From the NCBI GenBank assembly GCA_013365325.1, contig JABVXV010000067.1, positions 1 through 64,000 of the forward strand: DNA of 64,000 nt, in the 5' to 3' direction. The DNA is from Dipetalonema caudispina. Taxonomy: Eukaryota > Nematoda > Chromadorea > Rhabditida > Onchocercidae. Shown here in pieces: positions 12,467 to 37,133 of the stretch. Position 1 is the stretch's first letter. Each line of letters opens with the position of its first letter. The notes beneath the pieces were generated by a model. That model searched no databases and was not told the origin of the DNA. It saw nothing but the letters and a program-made list of their open reading frames with translations. Both the position numbers and the translations under genes were made by a program.

Positions 12467-15027
12467 ATAATCAAACAAATGACTTAATTATTCAGTTCTA
12501 ATTCTTTTAATTTGAAGTTGTCAACATCAAAGCGACCTTTAAATGTTGAAAGCACTATCGTAGGAAAAGACAGCAAATAGCAGAAAGCAAAATAAGAATA
12601 AATTATTTCACATTGCTTAGATTGTGTGATTGATTATTAAAATCTCACGCTTCAAAGCATTCAAATTTAGAAAAAGGCTTTGAGATGCCTAAAAAAGTCT
12701 TGTGTAATCGATAAGGTAACAATTTAGCAATAATTAAATGAAAACTAACAGAATAGTTCCAAAATAAAGTATCACCAAATTTTGATTACACAAGTTGAAG
12801 GTATCCGAAAGAGTGATTACAAATTATAAAATGTTGTAACATGTAATTGCAGAACGGCTGAAATGATTAACAAGTTACGAACAATAAGATAATGATGATA
12901 AGTTAGTAAGAAACTAACATACATTATATGTTTAACGATTACTGCGGAAAATTTCTAGAATTAGAAATGTTCGAATTGTCTCATAATTTTTTACTCAGAT
13001 TAAGTTGATAATATAAATTAAATTACAAAAATTATATGAACAAAGAATGAAAAACGAAAGAATATTTTAGTCGAGAGATACCTATTTCATAAAATGGATG
13101 ATCTAGCCCGTTATATCAGTTGGTGGAATAACTTTCAAACAATAGCTCAAACTATCGTCTTGAAAATAATTCGAATTCTTTTTCTTATAAGAAAACATTG
13201 AAATTACATCCGAAAATAGCTTCTTTATTTATACTTTGGTAAAACGACAACCAGAATAATAACAAAGAAACAAACTTCAAACCGCGAAAAGAAGAAAATA
13301 GACATCGATTTGGAGTTCGCAGGAAGAAAATGCTGATTTTCATTTTCAACAATAAATCGCGGCAGTCAGATAGCTTTCATAGGAGAAGGTAGCGAAATCC
13401 GTGATCAATTTATCTCCAACTCGGAAAAACGAACTATCTTACCAAAGTTATCTAATTTATAACTGCTGGTACAGAACAGGAAAATGAAAGAAATAAGATA
13501 TAAGTTGGATACCTCTGCCAGAAATAAATTCATTCAAAACAAATTTCTGCTTTTTAAATTCAAAGAAATCATGTTACGGCATATAAGCAACAAAACAGAT
13601 GATCCACAGTTTTATGAAATTGCAATCACTTTTAGGCGGAAAGAAAATCTTTTAGAGCAAATAAGAAATATATTCATAGATACGATGCAACACAGCCAGT
13701 ACAATACGCTAAACTAACCACCGTATTACTAGCATAAGAAAGAACCGTCCAATAACCATTATTTGAACTCGCGTCACTTTCCGCGTTCCGCCAAAAACTG
13801 AAAAAAAAGCAGCATTCCTTCCACACGTATTACACGTATTTCATTGATTTTAAAAATCTTAGATTCTCGAGTTTTAAAAGTTCTTTTTGAGAATGAAGAA
13901 CAAACAAAAATTCGAACACCAATTATTTCAAAGCCAGACATTACTCCAATCCAGCTATTTATATCCGATCGCAAGATGTAGCTCATAACTGAAAGTGTAA
14001 TTGGCGAATTTTTCGCATCCTTTGTGAGATTCCCCAAACCTCTCTATGTGACTTTCTGCCTAATTTCAAATTATTATCCTGTTACTCGGGAATTTAATAC
14101 GAATAAGCTATGTATCAAATATGTCAGAGTCCAATCTCAAAACTGTTCACAATAATTAATGCAAATATTACGATCTAGCAATAATGTCTACCCAGTTCTG
14201 ACAAAGTCTTATTTATGGTTTTAACAGTTCCTGAACTTAACACATATTACCAACCTTTAATTTCTTATTACTTGATGCAAAATCCCTATTAGCACGCCCC
14301 AGAATGGTTTTCTCCGAAAAGGATACTTTAGAAAAGTTGTGCTCGACTCAGTTAAAGTCTAGCGATATTGGGAGTGATTGTGGTTGAGTAAAAGGCCTAG
14401 CAATATATCGTATAATTGGGACAACCAAATCACAGTTCTATGAAATTTTATACAGAAGTCAAACTGGCAAAAAATGACATTTAGATCATTTAAATTCTTT
14501 AAATTGCAGAACAAGGTTGTTCAGTAATCTAAATTCTAAGAACATTATAAAATTTTCTACGAACCAAAAGAAATAATATCACACTTGAGGGAAACTGAAA
14601 ATATGTAAGGAAACAAACTGGCATGCATTCAAATTCCTATAGAAGATCTATTGAAGAGAGCAACAAAATATGGACAATTACAGACTTGGGACTCTCTGAA
14701 ATAAGTCAATGAAATTTCAAAGGTTATCGAAATTTCAAAGTTGTGGAGTCAAAGTAATAGCATGGGAATGAAAACAACTAATCTTCTTTTCTTAGAAAAA
14801 ATCGTATATTAGAACTCAGGCATGAAATGTAGAATACCGCAGTGTTTAAAACAAACTAGCTACATTATTGTAACTTTTCATCGAAACCATAAAAACCGAA
14901 TAACAACCACCACAAAAAATTAAAATTCACAGAAAATGACGAAAACAATGAACAAATTGGCGTATAGCGTTACAAACCGGAGGGAAAGATACAGCTGATG
15001 GTTCAGGAATTTCGACATACTCCAAGG
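12467..15027. other. AT-rich region downstream of kinesin light chain
   Basis: No supported gene. Frames at 13484-13717 (+) and 13774-14037 (-) show neither family resemblance nor convincing splice context. On the minus strand this is the 3' flank of kinesin light chain; no canonical AATAAA was seen close to its stop. Confidence 0.5.
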
Positions 15028-21086
<6,059 letters not shown>

Positions 21087-21145
21087 ATGAAAAGCAAGTA
21101 CGGTAACCTCCTTATTCTCCTCCTTTTCGTGACAAATGCCTAACA

Positions 21146-21166
21146 CACACACACACACACACACTC
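21146..21166. repeat. CA dinucleotide microsatellite
   Basis: About ten uninterrupted CA units, 60 bases upstream of the inferred kinesin light chain start codon, within its probable 5' flank. Confidence 0.8.
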
Positions 21167-24100
21167 GATCGATCTATAATAGTCATCCCAACATCATCAT
21201 CATCAGCCTGTATTGATTCATTCATCAGGCGATGTGAATATAAAAAGGACACCAATACACCAACTCAGGACATAACTGAGCATATCTTGAACCAGTATTA
21301 CATCCCTTATCTCGATTCAGTATATGAGGTGATTAAACCTGATAATACTCAATCAGATTACTAAACTTATTCCTTTCAGTTATATGTCACTATGTACATA
21401 AAAAAGCGCTTTTTATGCTCACACACTGAATTATTTTATTCTATATACAGTGGTGAAATTATAGCTTGCACGATGGGACTTTGTCTAGATGACTATAACA
21501 AATAGTGATACAGTGAGCCTTGATCTGTACCCATTTATTCTTCTAAAGATTGAGTTAAGGTCATCAAGGTACGTCCTGTTTACAAAGCCTTAATAACAAA
21601 AGAGAAAGATAATGTAATATAACTCATTTACTATGATGCAAGCAAAGGATGCAATTTTTTTAAAGTGAAATGAATGAAGAGAGCAAGGAGAGATTGTGAG
21701 AGCTATGAAAGTTACTTATTCAAGCTGTTATTGTTCCGAGAGTGCTACTCATACTTTCACTGGAAATGTCTCTTTCTTCATCTATATTAGGCTTAAAGAG
21801 TATGTTTAGTGGGATGAAAGCAAAGGAAAAATACTGGAAGAAAATAGTGAAATTGGAAAAGTCATACCTGGGAGGTCGGAACATCATATGAACTTGTTGG
21901 TTTATGAAAAAAACCAAACTTATTGTTGAAAGAGGGAGAAAAAGGAAAAGCACAAAGGATGCTACTGGACAGATGGATGAATGGAATGCCAGTGTTCAAG
22001 GCCAATCAATCTCGCGAAAGCAAATAAGCCTAGAAGGAAACTACCCATGTCTCCCCAGAGAATTCGATAATAGAACATAAGAAAGAGGTCTGTTTGTTCA
22101 TTTGTCCTAAGACATCATTAGGCAAAGACGAACATTGTTCAGAAGTTAAATTATTTTAGCCAGCAAATCTATGGAATGAATAAAGGGATGTGTAGTATTT
22201 CATCTTATTCCACTTATTAAGACAAAAATCAAAGCAAAAGAAAATGACATTAGCAGAGATGATGGAAAGAAGTCAATATCTCACAAACTGTTATTGAATT
22301 GTATCCATTTTGATAATACTCTCACTTGGCAGTGGAGAACAGAAAATTAAGTTTGAATAACGTAAAATTTAGCAACTAAAGGAGCTGAGTAACGTGGAAT
22401 AAAAACGAATGGAAATAAATATAAAACAGATGAAGCGATATTATTGATAGCGTCGATATCAATACTTATTACTTATACGGTTCCCTCATTCACCAAAGTA
22501 GAGGTCACACTGTCCAATACTAATTGGCACAGTAGTAACTTAACGGAAAAGCCAACGTCATTTCTAAAAGCTATAATTAATTTATGTTAAAAGTATACTT
22601 CACATGTGACATACTCACTTTTACGTCATTTGCGTCTAAACTTGATATCTAAGAGGGAATCCTATGTACAAAATGTTGACATCTGAAAGTCTGGAAGTAC
22701 AGACACGTGTAATATTTATTGTAATTCTACGTATAAATCAATTAGAGATTGGACATAAACTTCAACTGCAATGAAATCGATATCACCCCGCGACTTCTTA
22801 ATAGTATTTACACTATTTCATTATTGGTGGCGTGCATTATCAATGCAACGGGCAGTAGATCTCAGTACGGGGATGAAGCATTCACTTAACAGAGGTGGCG
22901 GAGGTTGGGGCTACAAGTTTGATGGTAGTATTGTGGTATGTTCCAGGATTTCATTTCTGATGACGATGTTATTTGCAAGAGACTTTATGGAATCGAAATT
23001 TCATTTTTAATTGAATTTTATCAGCAATTATTCGGAACTTACAGTCGGTAAGCATTCAGCGTGGACATATTTAGTAACGATCGTAAACTTGGACTGTTCC
23101 AAAATCACTTCGAAATGCGGCAGCAGCGTAAAGTAATGCAGGTGTAGGAAGACAAAATTGTGAGTTCTCGCTCTACTTGATATAAAAGATATCCTGAAAG
23201 CTTTAAATTTTCAATTTATAATACACCAAAATAAAGAGTACAGCGAATGACATTATACGGAATGATTTCAAAACACTATCTAACAAGTAATGGCTACTAG
23301 CATAAAAGGTTTTTGAGAAGTTTTGGAAACAATCGCAACATAAAAGAAGAGCAGAAGTTGAATTCTGTTGATACTAAAATAAGAATTTTCTAAATGTGAA
23401 GTACGGACGTTAAATATATTTTCTGGAGACAGTTTAGAGATAAGAATATTCATACAGTAATTTCGAACAATTTTTGTGGCACGCTGAATTACCGGAAAGT
23501 TTATTATTATTCTGAACTTATGCATTGTTTCCTTGAAGAAGACTAATGAAGTAAAAGAGCTAGATCACTCTGAAAAGGGGAAGATTTGACACAGATTGTA
23601 AGACAATTAATTTGCAATTTGAAGCTTGTGCAGGTGACGAAAGAAATTTATTTTTCTTCATTCATCACGACTTAGTAAGCTTTTAATAAAAGCGGACGAG
23701 TTTTAAACTTATTGTTATCGTAATAATCTTATCATTTACTTCTCAATATAAAAAAGGATAAAGTAAGGAAATAGAAAAGTAGGACAATTAAAAGTAATTG
23801 CAGATGCTATCATGAATTCATCAATGATTTCTACTGTTTAATGAGAAAATGAAATTTTATTGGATTGGAAAGGTGAGAATAATAAATTACAGAAATGTAC
23901 CGGGCGGAAACTGAGTTTAGATTCCTAAGTCGATGCTTTCTAACTTCTACATTTGCATCTCATTATGGCTGCTAATACTTATCTACAATTATATTCCTTT
24001 TCATTTTGAAATGTTGCGATGTACTTTCTGGAAATAGGAACATTATTTTGTACCTAAAATAAGAAAATGTAAAACAGTGAAACAGCTGCCATTTAAAAGA

Positions 24101-25024
24101 AAAGTGCATTTTAAATACGATTTTCCAGATGATATTCGCAACAGTTATAAATGGATAGAAATGTGGAAGTGATGATTTATCCTCATGTATTCTCCCTGAC
24201 AAGTTAGCATTTTCAACTTTTCACTCTAATAGATATTTCGTTTCATATGATGAACAAATTTTTTAGGAAGAGTGAAAAGGAGATGAGACAAGAGAATAGC
24301 TCGTTGATTTTGCAAACTCGCATAAATTTCTGCTAAGAGAAAGGGAGATGAGAGGATGTAGCATATTAGACGATACTGCTTCTACTGCTGCTGCTGCTGC
24401 TGTTGCTGCAACAACAGTGAAATAAGCTGTGATGTTTATCACTCCCATAAGCAACTAATGCCCTCTTCAAGCCTTTATTTTCAAATGTTCGCTTGATTAA
24501 ATCTGTAAAAAAAAATAGACTCTTCGTTGAAATTTTTGAGCTAAATGCTATGTAAATTCAGTAATTGAAACATAAAAAAAGTTAATAGTGATGGGAGATT
24601 AGATTTTTTTTAGGAATTACTTTGTAGAATAAAAGCATTTTCATTTTCCATTTGTTTCATCAATAATTAGTCTAATTTTACTCATCCTTCTTTTTTTCTT
24701 TGAGATATCTTCTCTTGGAAAGAAATTTCAAAATTCTTTTGTAAAACATTTACATATTTCAATAAGCGGACTACTTGGCATCTATCAGAATATAATAAAT
24801 ACTGCTACTAAGTGGTGTATTTTGTTGCACAGGTAAAATTTGCAAGAAAATTGGGTAATTGATAAAAGGGAGTAATTTCTTTTCAGGGGTTCTATTCTAA
24901 AAGAATCACTTATTATTTATTAGCTGGCAGCAGTTATGCAACAACAATCGGCGAGAGATGACGAAGGATAGGCATCGTTATGAAGTCATGAGGTTATTAT
25001 AGCTTCCTGTATGTCTATATGAAT

Positions 25025-25070
25025 ATGTGTGTGTGTGTGTGTGTGTATGTGTGTGTGTGTGTGTGTATGT

Positions 25071-25109
<39 letters not shown>

Positions 25110-25116
25110 TGTGTGC
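25025..25116. repeat. GT/GTAT microsatellite
   Basis: Roughly 90 bases of GT units with periodic GTAT interruptions. It is the longest simple repeat of the window and alternates purine and pyrimidine throughout, which favours slippage and alternative DNA conformations. Confidence 0.9.
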
Positions 25117-28089
25117 ATACGGTGTCATCTGCTGCAGATAGAAACTTGGACATGAAGTGTTGCGAAGTCTGAAGAAAAAAAAAATTTGGATCATGTTAAA
25201 TTGAATCTTCTCTCAGCCTCAAAACTCGATCTTGCTGTTTCTTTATCCAATTTTATCTTACAGATGTAAGTTAAACACATCCATCCTTGTTGAAATATTG
25301 ATTATACTTCCTTTACAAGTTTATTTTGTAAAATTTCAATTTCCTTTTTTCAATTTGAATATATCCTTTAAAGTATTTCATTTGATAGAATGGAAGAATG
25401 ACAGATAAAGATACATTGAGGGAAAAATTCCGCATCTTGATCATCAAAATTTGAACTGCTGTTTACTTAGCAGCTAAAATTAAGATGTGATGCAAAAATT
25501 AGTTTCAAATGACGTGTGACGTGAAAATTTGTGATATGAGAAAAATAGTGCAAAAGTTGCAAATTTGATGAAAAAAAATTTTTTTGCTCTTTTAATAATG
25601 CAAATTATTTGAATGACGGAAGAAAGTGTATAAGAGCACTATTAAAAAAGATTTTAGAGATACATATTTTAGGATAAGTGAAACTGAAGAAGGATTATTT
25701 GGGGAGGAAAATGTTTACTTCTTCATTTTCAAGGAAGTAAATACGTCAACTGTTCTCCAGTATTGCGATAACAATATTAGTAAAATTGTTTTTATTTCTC
25801 AGCTTAAGTAATTTTTCGAAAATTTCAGATCTTTTTCAATTTACTTCGATATAAAAAAAAAATTTTGTGAGTCGTTTCTAAATTAGTATGTGTACTAATT
25901 TTATCAGAGGATTGATTACAAATGATATGGGTCAATTTCAAATTTGGAATCCATTAGAATGAGACTGCGAAACAATTCTCTGCCAATCAACTCTATTTTT
26001 ACACGATGATATGCATTCACGATGGAGTCTTTTTTAAGCATAGTATAGCTAAAAAGTAAAACTTGAATAATCGAGAGAGCTCAAAATTTGAAGCTCACTT
26101 CTAATTCATTTCTTTTAATTCAAAATTTTTTGTCAAAAAAAAAAAAATGTTAATAGTCTAAATTGCAATTTTCCTTTTCTATTTTAATGCTTTTCAATCG
26201 TACTTTCCCTCAAAGCATCTTACATTTTTCAATCAAAAATTTCGAATTTTCACTTAAAAATGAAGTATATAGTCATTTCTTCGGTAATGTTTTTAATTGT
26301 TCATACCATTCTGGCGCAAAAAGTGAAAATTGTGTTTCGCTTTAAGCAACTCTTCCTGTATTAAATGGAAAATAATGAAATGAGTATATTGAAATAGAAA
26401 TAGGATGATTGTTACTCAGTTGCTATCATAGCAATTGATTAGATAGTGTAGCTGCGGAAAATTTACTTTTTTTTGAAAGGCATATCTCGTTTTGCATTTG
26501 CTCAATTGACAAGACTTGGCAAAACAGGCCTTTTTCCTTTTTTCATTTTCGAACCATCTCAAACAATGAAGAAAATGAAAAATAGCTTAAAGGGAAAAGC
26601 ATGGAACACATGCTAGACAGCTTTAAATCCTTAGAATTTCCTGAATTTCTTACCAAATTTTCGTTTTTACGATTAAAATGCTAAATTTTGTTTTACATGA
26701 CTCAATTATCAAGTAATTTAAAAAATCTCAAATGTTTATGGGAGTTTTCAGACTCTTAAAATTAATCTAAGGACTTGATGGGTAAAGTCGTTACTCATTC
26801 GAAAAATAATTAATAATTCCCAGTGATATTTCTCAATAATAATCCATCCGGAGAAAGGATTTCAATCGTTACAGAAATTTAAACCGATTATTAGTTAGTC
26901 AATCACTGATTTGTCTATACCCGACCACAATTAGATGCTGTGATCGATTTCGTAGAAAGTTTAATAGTGGGATAATTTAATCGTTGAAGGAGAAGGAAAA
27001 GAAAAGAGAATGTAATGAAATGTGAAGTTGTGAGAAAATTCAGAGAATTTCCCAAATTGGAACAAATAGACCAATCCAGCAATTACTTAGATACTTAGAT
27101 TAAAGAGATATTCCACGTATTCATTCAAAACCTACTATATAGGTAAAACCCTATTAAGAAATGAAAGTTTGTGGTACTTAGTTCACATGATTCATAATGA
27201 AAGACTAAAAAGATAAAATTGTGCATTTTCTCAATTGATGTATGGCTATTGCCAACGGTAGCATGTGTTTCTTGCAGAGGAATCTTAGCGTGCAGTGCAT
27301 GCAAATGCACCATTGCCAAAAATTTTACACTAAGATACAATCGGATTTGAACTCAATCTTTAGAAGTTATGGTTATTTAAACTATCTGAATTTCATTATC
27401 ACATCAATTCCTATATTGAAATCTCTTCAAACGTAGTCTATACAAAAGCTTAATAGTTAACGAATGATAATTTTTGCTACTAAAAAATAGTTTGAAAAAA
27501 AAAAAGAAAAACTCTCAGTTTTTCAACTAATTTTGTTGTAAGGTAATTTTTAAAAGTAAAATAAAATTCTTGGTGAGAGATTTTCGCACCGATTAGATAT
27601 GTTATATTTCTAATATTACTAAATATAAATTGGATACTGAAAAGCTAAAATAAGTGGAAAGGAAACAGACGGTGGTAATGTTTAAATGCAGCAAGACTTA
27701 TTAGGCCATAAGCATCTCTATTAACTGGCTCTCTTCCATTTCCCTTGTCCACTTTTATATATATACCAAGAGCCAAATCATTATTGAGGCCAGCAATTCT
27801 AAATTCCATGGAATGTACATCTTACAAAATGAAAGTTAATGGATGCAGTTAGATTACTAATAGATACGGCTCTGAGATATGGCTAAGAGGTTTGACTCTC
27901 TTTTTTTTTTTGATCAGCAAAGTTGCATCTATCCGGTTTGTGGTGATTTCCTGTTGAAAGTATTTTAAAAGAGAGCGGATATCTTTATGCTTATTTTACA
28001 GATGAGTAGTTATTCACTCTTCGATTTTCTGCGCGCAAATTGCTGATAATTAATGGCACCTCAAGAATGATCTGCTTAATCTTAATAAC

Positions 28090-28460
28090 AGACAATAATG
28101 ATTCTAGCATATATTCAAGATGAACTTCTATGTAGACATTGTTCAGTGTACGGTGATCAGAAAGGCTCACGTTAATTTATTAATCAATCTTCCTTAATCA
28201 ACATGGAATAAGTTAATCATCTTTTAATAATGATAGGATGTTATCGATGTCAAAGTACTTGATCTAATAAGCTTATATTGAAGAGCTATGTCCAGTTCGG
28301 TGATACTGATAACTGTCCAGTAAAACTAATCTGTCTGAAATAATAATTAAGGATAGTACAAAGTACGCTCTCGAAATAACGAAACAAAAATGATTTTAGC
28401 ATATGATCAGGACAGACTTCTAACTAGACATTACTCAGTATGCATTGATGTCTAGACATA
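28090..28460. repeat. Diverged direct repeat
   Basis: About 75 bases beginning near 28095 (AATGATTCTAGCATAT, then GACTTCTA/GAACTTCTA and TAGACATT) recur near 28390 with several mismatches and small gaps. The spacing is about 300 bases, and flanking similarity is weak, so this may be an old tandem duplication or part of an unknown dispersed element. Confidence 0.45.
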
Positions 28461-29498
28461 GAACAAAAGATGATGGACGCCCCAATGGCTCAATCGATAC
28501 AATATACTCATCAATTAGCTTGTTAAGCAGTAATTCCGGTTGGTACCACGAATCCATCAGTTATCGCCCGTATCCGATAATACTTTTTATAGAAACAAAA
28601 TGTATTTTGAATTGATTATGTCTGTCTGTTGCTATCTATTCATTCTTTCATTTCTTGCACAATAATATAAAAGGCAATATTTCATGCAGAAATTCAAATG
28701 AATTTTTATTTTGCAAGAAATATATTTTATTTAAGTGTAAATTAGTTCACGTATAATATGAAGATACAAAAATGAAAGCGTGAAAATAACATTAATTTGA
28801 TGTATCATGTAAAAATATATATGTGGAACGAATGACAAATGATGATGTTAAGATGATCAGCATAAAAATAAGTGATCATCAGGAACTTAAAAAAGATGGG
28901 AACTGATACAAATGTTGTTTATATGTGATGGAATAGTGATACTAATAATTGTTATTGTAATTCCCTCACGTTATTCATCGAAGTACGCAAAGACTAATCA
29001 CGAAAATAATTAAACTATGATTAAGTTGAACAAACTAGATTATCTATTAATGATAATAATAGAGTATCAGAAATGATGAAATATAATATATTTTACATTT
29101 TAAATGTGACAAAAGAGTAATCTGACAATGTTTTAATCTTTCTATTATGTTGATATTATGAGTAAAAGATTAACAGTAATATTGACGATACTTATATTAG
29201 TTAAAATGAAATATTAACGGCATAAAGTTCTCTACTCATTCCACTCAGTATTTCCATCATTTCATGGCAAAAGGTATTATCCTATCAATGAAATTTAAAT
29301 AGTTAAAGTTATAATCACTCGAATTATATGAAAGATTCTTTGATTGGCACCGGTTATTTTCACAGTGACCTCAATGTGATGCATTTGGGGTCCAAATAAT
29401 TTACGTGAAAGAGAAGCGGTAGTAAGAGTGCTAGGTACGTGAGGGAAACGTGATGGTTGGTAGGAGTTACAGAGGAACATGATATTGATATTTGAGGT

Positions 29499-35016
<5,518 letters not shown>

Positions 35017-35493
35017 ATTTAAAAAAATCAATCAAAAAACAATAATTTGCTTCCTTACTTTGTTCGTATCCACACTTCACAATCGACTCCTTGTTATTCC
35101 TCACATAGGTCACAAAATCCTATCTTATTCCTAATGATCAATAGATTGGTTGAATAAAAAAGAAGTTTCAGTTACTTCATAAGTGATACTTTATTGATCA
35201 TGTAATCGAGTTGTCTAGACTCATTTTATATTGTTACTTGTTATCATTTTTTTTAATTTCACCTGTTATTGTTATTTTTGAACTTAATAACGGAAAATAT
35301 CGTTTTCTGATGTTCTGTGTGATGGCATTTTATCTTATTGTCGATATCAGCGAGAATTCTATGTGCATTTTGTTCACTGGAATATCATTTTGTGATCTGT
35401 CCCAATTCTGAGCAAAAATTTATTTCCCACTTTATTTATAAAAAAATACTGAAACTGTTTGGATTCAATTTTAGCTATTATTTATTTCGCTGC
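35017..35493. other. Convergent 3' intergenic spacer
   Basis: Only 477 bases separate the stop codons of riox1 (+) and the O-methyltransferase (-). It holds AATAAA for riox1 at 35153 and, for the minus-strand gene, TTTATT at 35481, 35431 and 35419. The two 3' untranslated regions may nearly meet. The frame 35211-35411 is not considered a gene. Confidence 0.6.
35153..35158 (+). terminator. Polyadenylation signal of riox1
   Basis: Canonical AATAAA 137 bases after the riox1 stop codon, and the best candidate in its 3' flank. Confidence 0.65.
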
Positions 35494-37133
35494 TTATCCT
35501 GAATTTCTCCCTAAATTAATATTCTTCTTGAAGATCACATGTATTCCATCGGCAATGTCCATCAAGTAATTGTATACGCGAGGATCTTTTGAAGCTTTCT
35601 GGTTTGTTTCATGAACAGCTGCCGTGTTGCGATCTCTTGTATAACCAGGTCTGCTGACTACGCTTCCACCCCACAAGGCCTGAAAAATGAAGTTATCTGA
35701 TCCGAGAGTGTAGACTATAAAGTTCAAACCCTGGAGCTTGAATCTAGAAATTTCGAAAGACTCACGTTATCAATGACGATGACTCCTCCAGGTCGCAGTA
35801 GGTTAACCGATTGGTCGTAATACCTAGGATAATTAATTTTATCAGCATCGATAAATACGAAATCCCATTTTCCAGCTTCTCCAGAAGCAAGCATTGCATC
35901 TGAAAGTTAGAACTTAGGAACTGTTTTAAATTGCCGTGTTTATTTGTATGTGGAGTCCACTCATTTTGACCTGGGAAGCTGTTGCCCTTTTTCGCATTTT
36001 ACTCAAAAGTGGTCAAGTCTTTATTTCAGAACTGTACTCGCCTAATTTTTGCACCGCAGGTCCCACATGTCGCTTGATTTTCGGATAAATGTCTGGTCTA
36101 GCATTGATAAGTTCGCGACTGACACTATCATAACTTCCTGGATAAATATCGATTGTCAATACTTCGCTACTATTGGGCATTGCCAATGCCCAGGCTACTG
36201 CTGATGAACCAGTAAAGGTACCTAGAAGATATGTGAGGTTGAGTTGCTTAACCAAGCTGGACACAGCAAGACGAAGATTGTAATGAAGTTCGGCAAGAAA
36301 TCTGAGGCAGGAATGAAAGTTTTTTTTTTTGACAGAAAAAGTTTTTGGAACATGGGAAGTCGATTAGTCTCTAGAATAATTCTAAAAGTTTGAAAGATTT
36401 GGATTTCCAAACTAAGAAGAGCCTGATTGGCTCCAAGAACTAAAGGCTTTAATTCTAGACCTATGTCGATAGCCTTTTTGGCTTGTATTAAATGTATAAG
36501 ATTTTGGCCAAGTTGGAGCACTTCCGGAGCTCCAATCATTCCTCCAGCTGGCGAATTCAATGTCCTTTTAAAGATGACTTGCTGGATTGGATCCATTTTA
36601 ACTGATATCTGAAAATGAGCTCCAAAGAATTACGACCTGGTTATTGCTTCAAAATAGAATTCCTAGTTGTCTAATCAAAGTTGAAAGAAAAAAGTAAATT
36701 CAGTTCACGAACAATAATATCTGGTGAGATAGAGATGGTTCAGATTGATCCCGTTGAGTTTATTGCTTAAAAACGAAATTTTGATTTAAATTCAAGTGGA
36801 TGAATCACACAAGTTTGTTTTTATATTTGCTATTTTTTATTTTATTATTGGTTTTCTATTAGATTTATCACAATTTGCGAGATTGATGATAAGAATTAAT
36901 AGAGATATGTGAATAAGATATCTTTCGAAGTTGAATTTATTAATTAAATTAGAAGTAGAAGCACGAGAAACTACCGAAATCGTATTATTACTTACGTTGA
37001 CGCAATATTCGTAGACGTTATTGCTACGCCATGAAATTGTACTCGCGAAGGTTATCACAAAAAAATCAGACAATATCACTAACATGTTCGTAAAGCACTT
37101 CATTATGAAGATGTATGACCAAAGATTGATCAT
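35494..37133 (-). CDS. COMTD1-like membrane-anchored O-methyltransferase
   Basis: S-adenosylmethionine- and metal-dependent O-methyltransferase of the caffeoyl-CoA/catechol OMT family; the substrate cannot be read from sequence. Five exons: 37133-36996, 36608-36461, 36221-36042, 35899-35766, 35679-35494; about 261 residues. Residues 1-32 are hydrophobic and look like a signal anchor, as in human COMTD1. The cofactor motif is [19 protein letters not shown] (about 90-108). The metal site is Asp173 in FIDADK with Asp199-Asn200 in VIVIDN, the spacing of 26 expected for the family. A basic tail of about ten residues follows the usual C-terminus. The intron after residue 155 has a GC donor, as no GT site gives the right phase. 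Start ATG 37133 lies one base after a CAG acceptor, so it is probably trans-spliced. Nematodes have several comt genes, and which one this matches is not settled. Confidence 0.9.
36036..36041 (-). other. GC donor of a GC-AG intron
   Basis: The 5' splice site after the exon 36221-36042 reads TTAG then GCGAGT. Joining it to the acceptor before 35899 restores Leu-Asp-Ala in the methyltransferase. Nearby GT sites would shift the frame of the conserved FIDADK exon. Confidence 0.75.

Larger units (their letters stand above)
21087..29498. other. 8.4-kb divergent intergenic region between klc and riox1
   Basis: The region lies between the 5' ends of two genes pointing apart, so it should hold both promoters. 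I find no supported exon. Frames at 22771-23010 (+) and 23280-23525 (-), among others, have no family resemblance. It carries a CA run near 21146, a GCT/GCA run near 24380, a large GT microsatellite at 25025-25116 and a diverged direct repeat at about 28090-28460. Upstream non-coding exons cannot be excluded. Confidence 0.5.

Noticed and set aside
22771..23010. 79-codon frame with a glycine-rich patch
   Set aside because: No splice signals, no recognisable family, isolated in the intergenic region.
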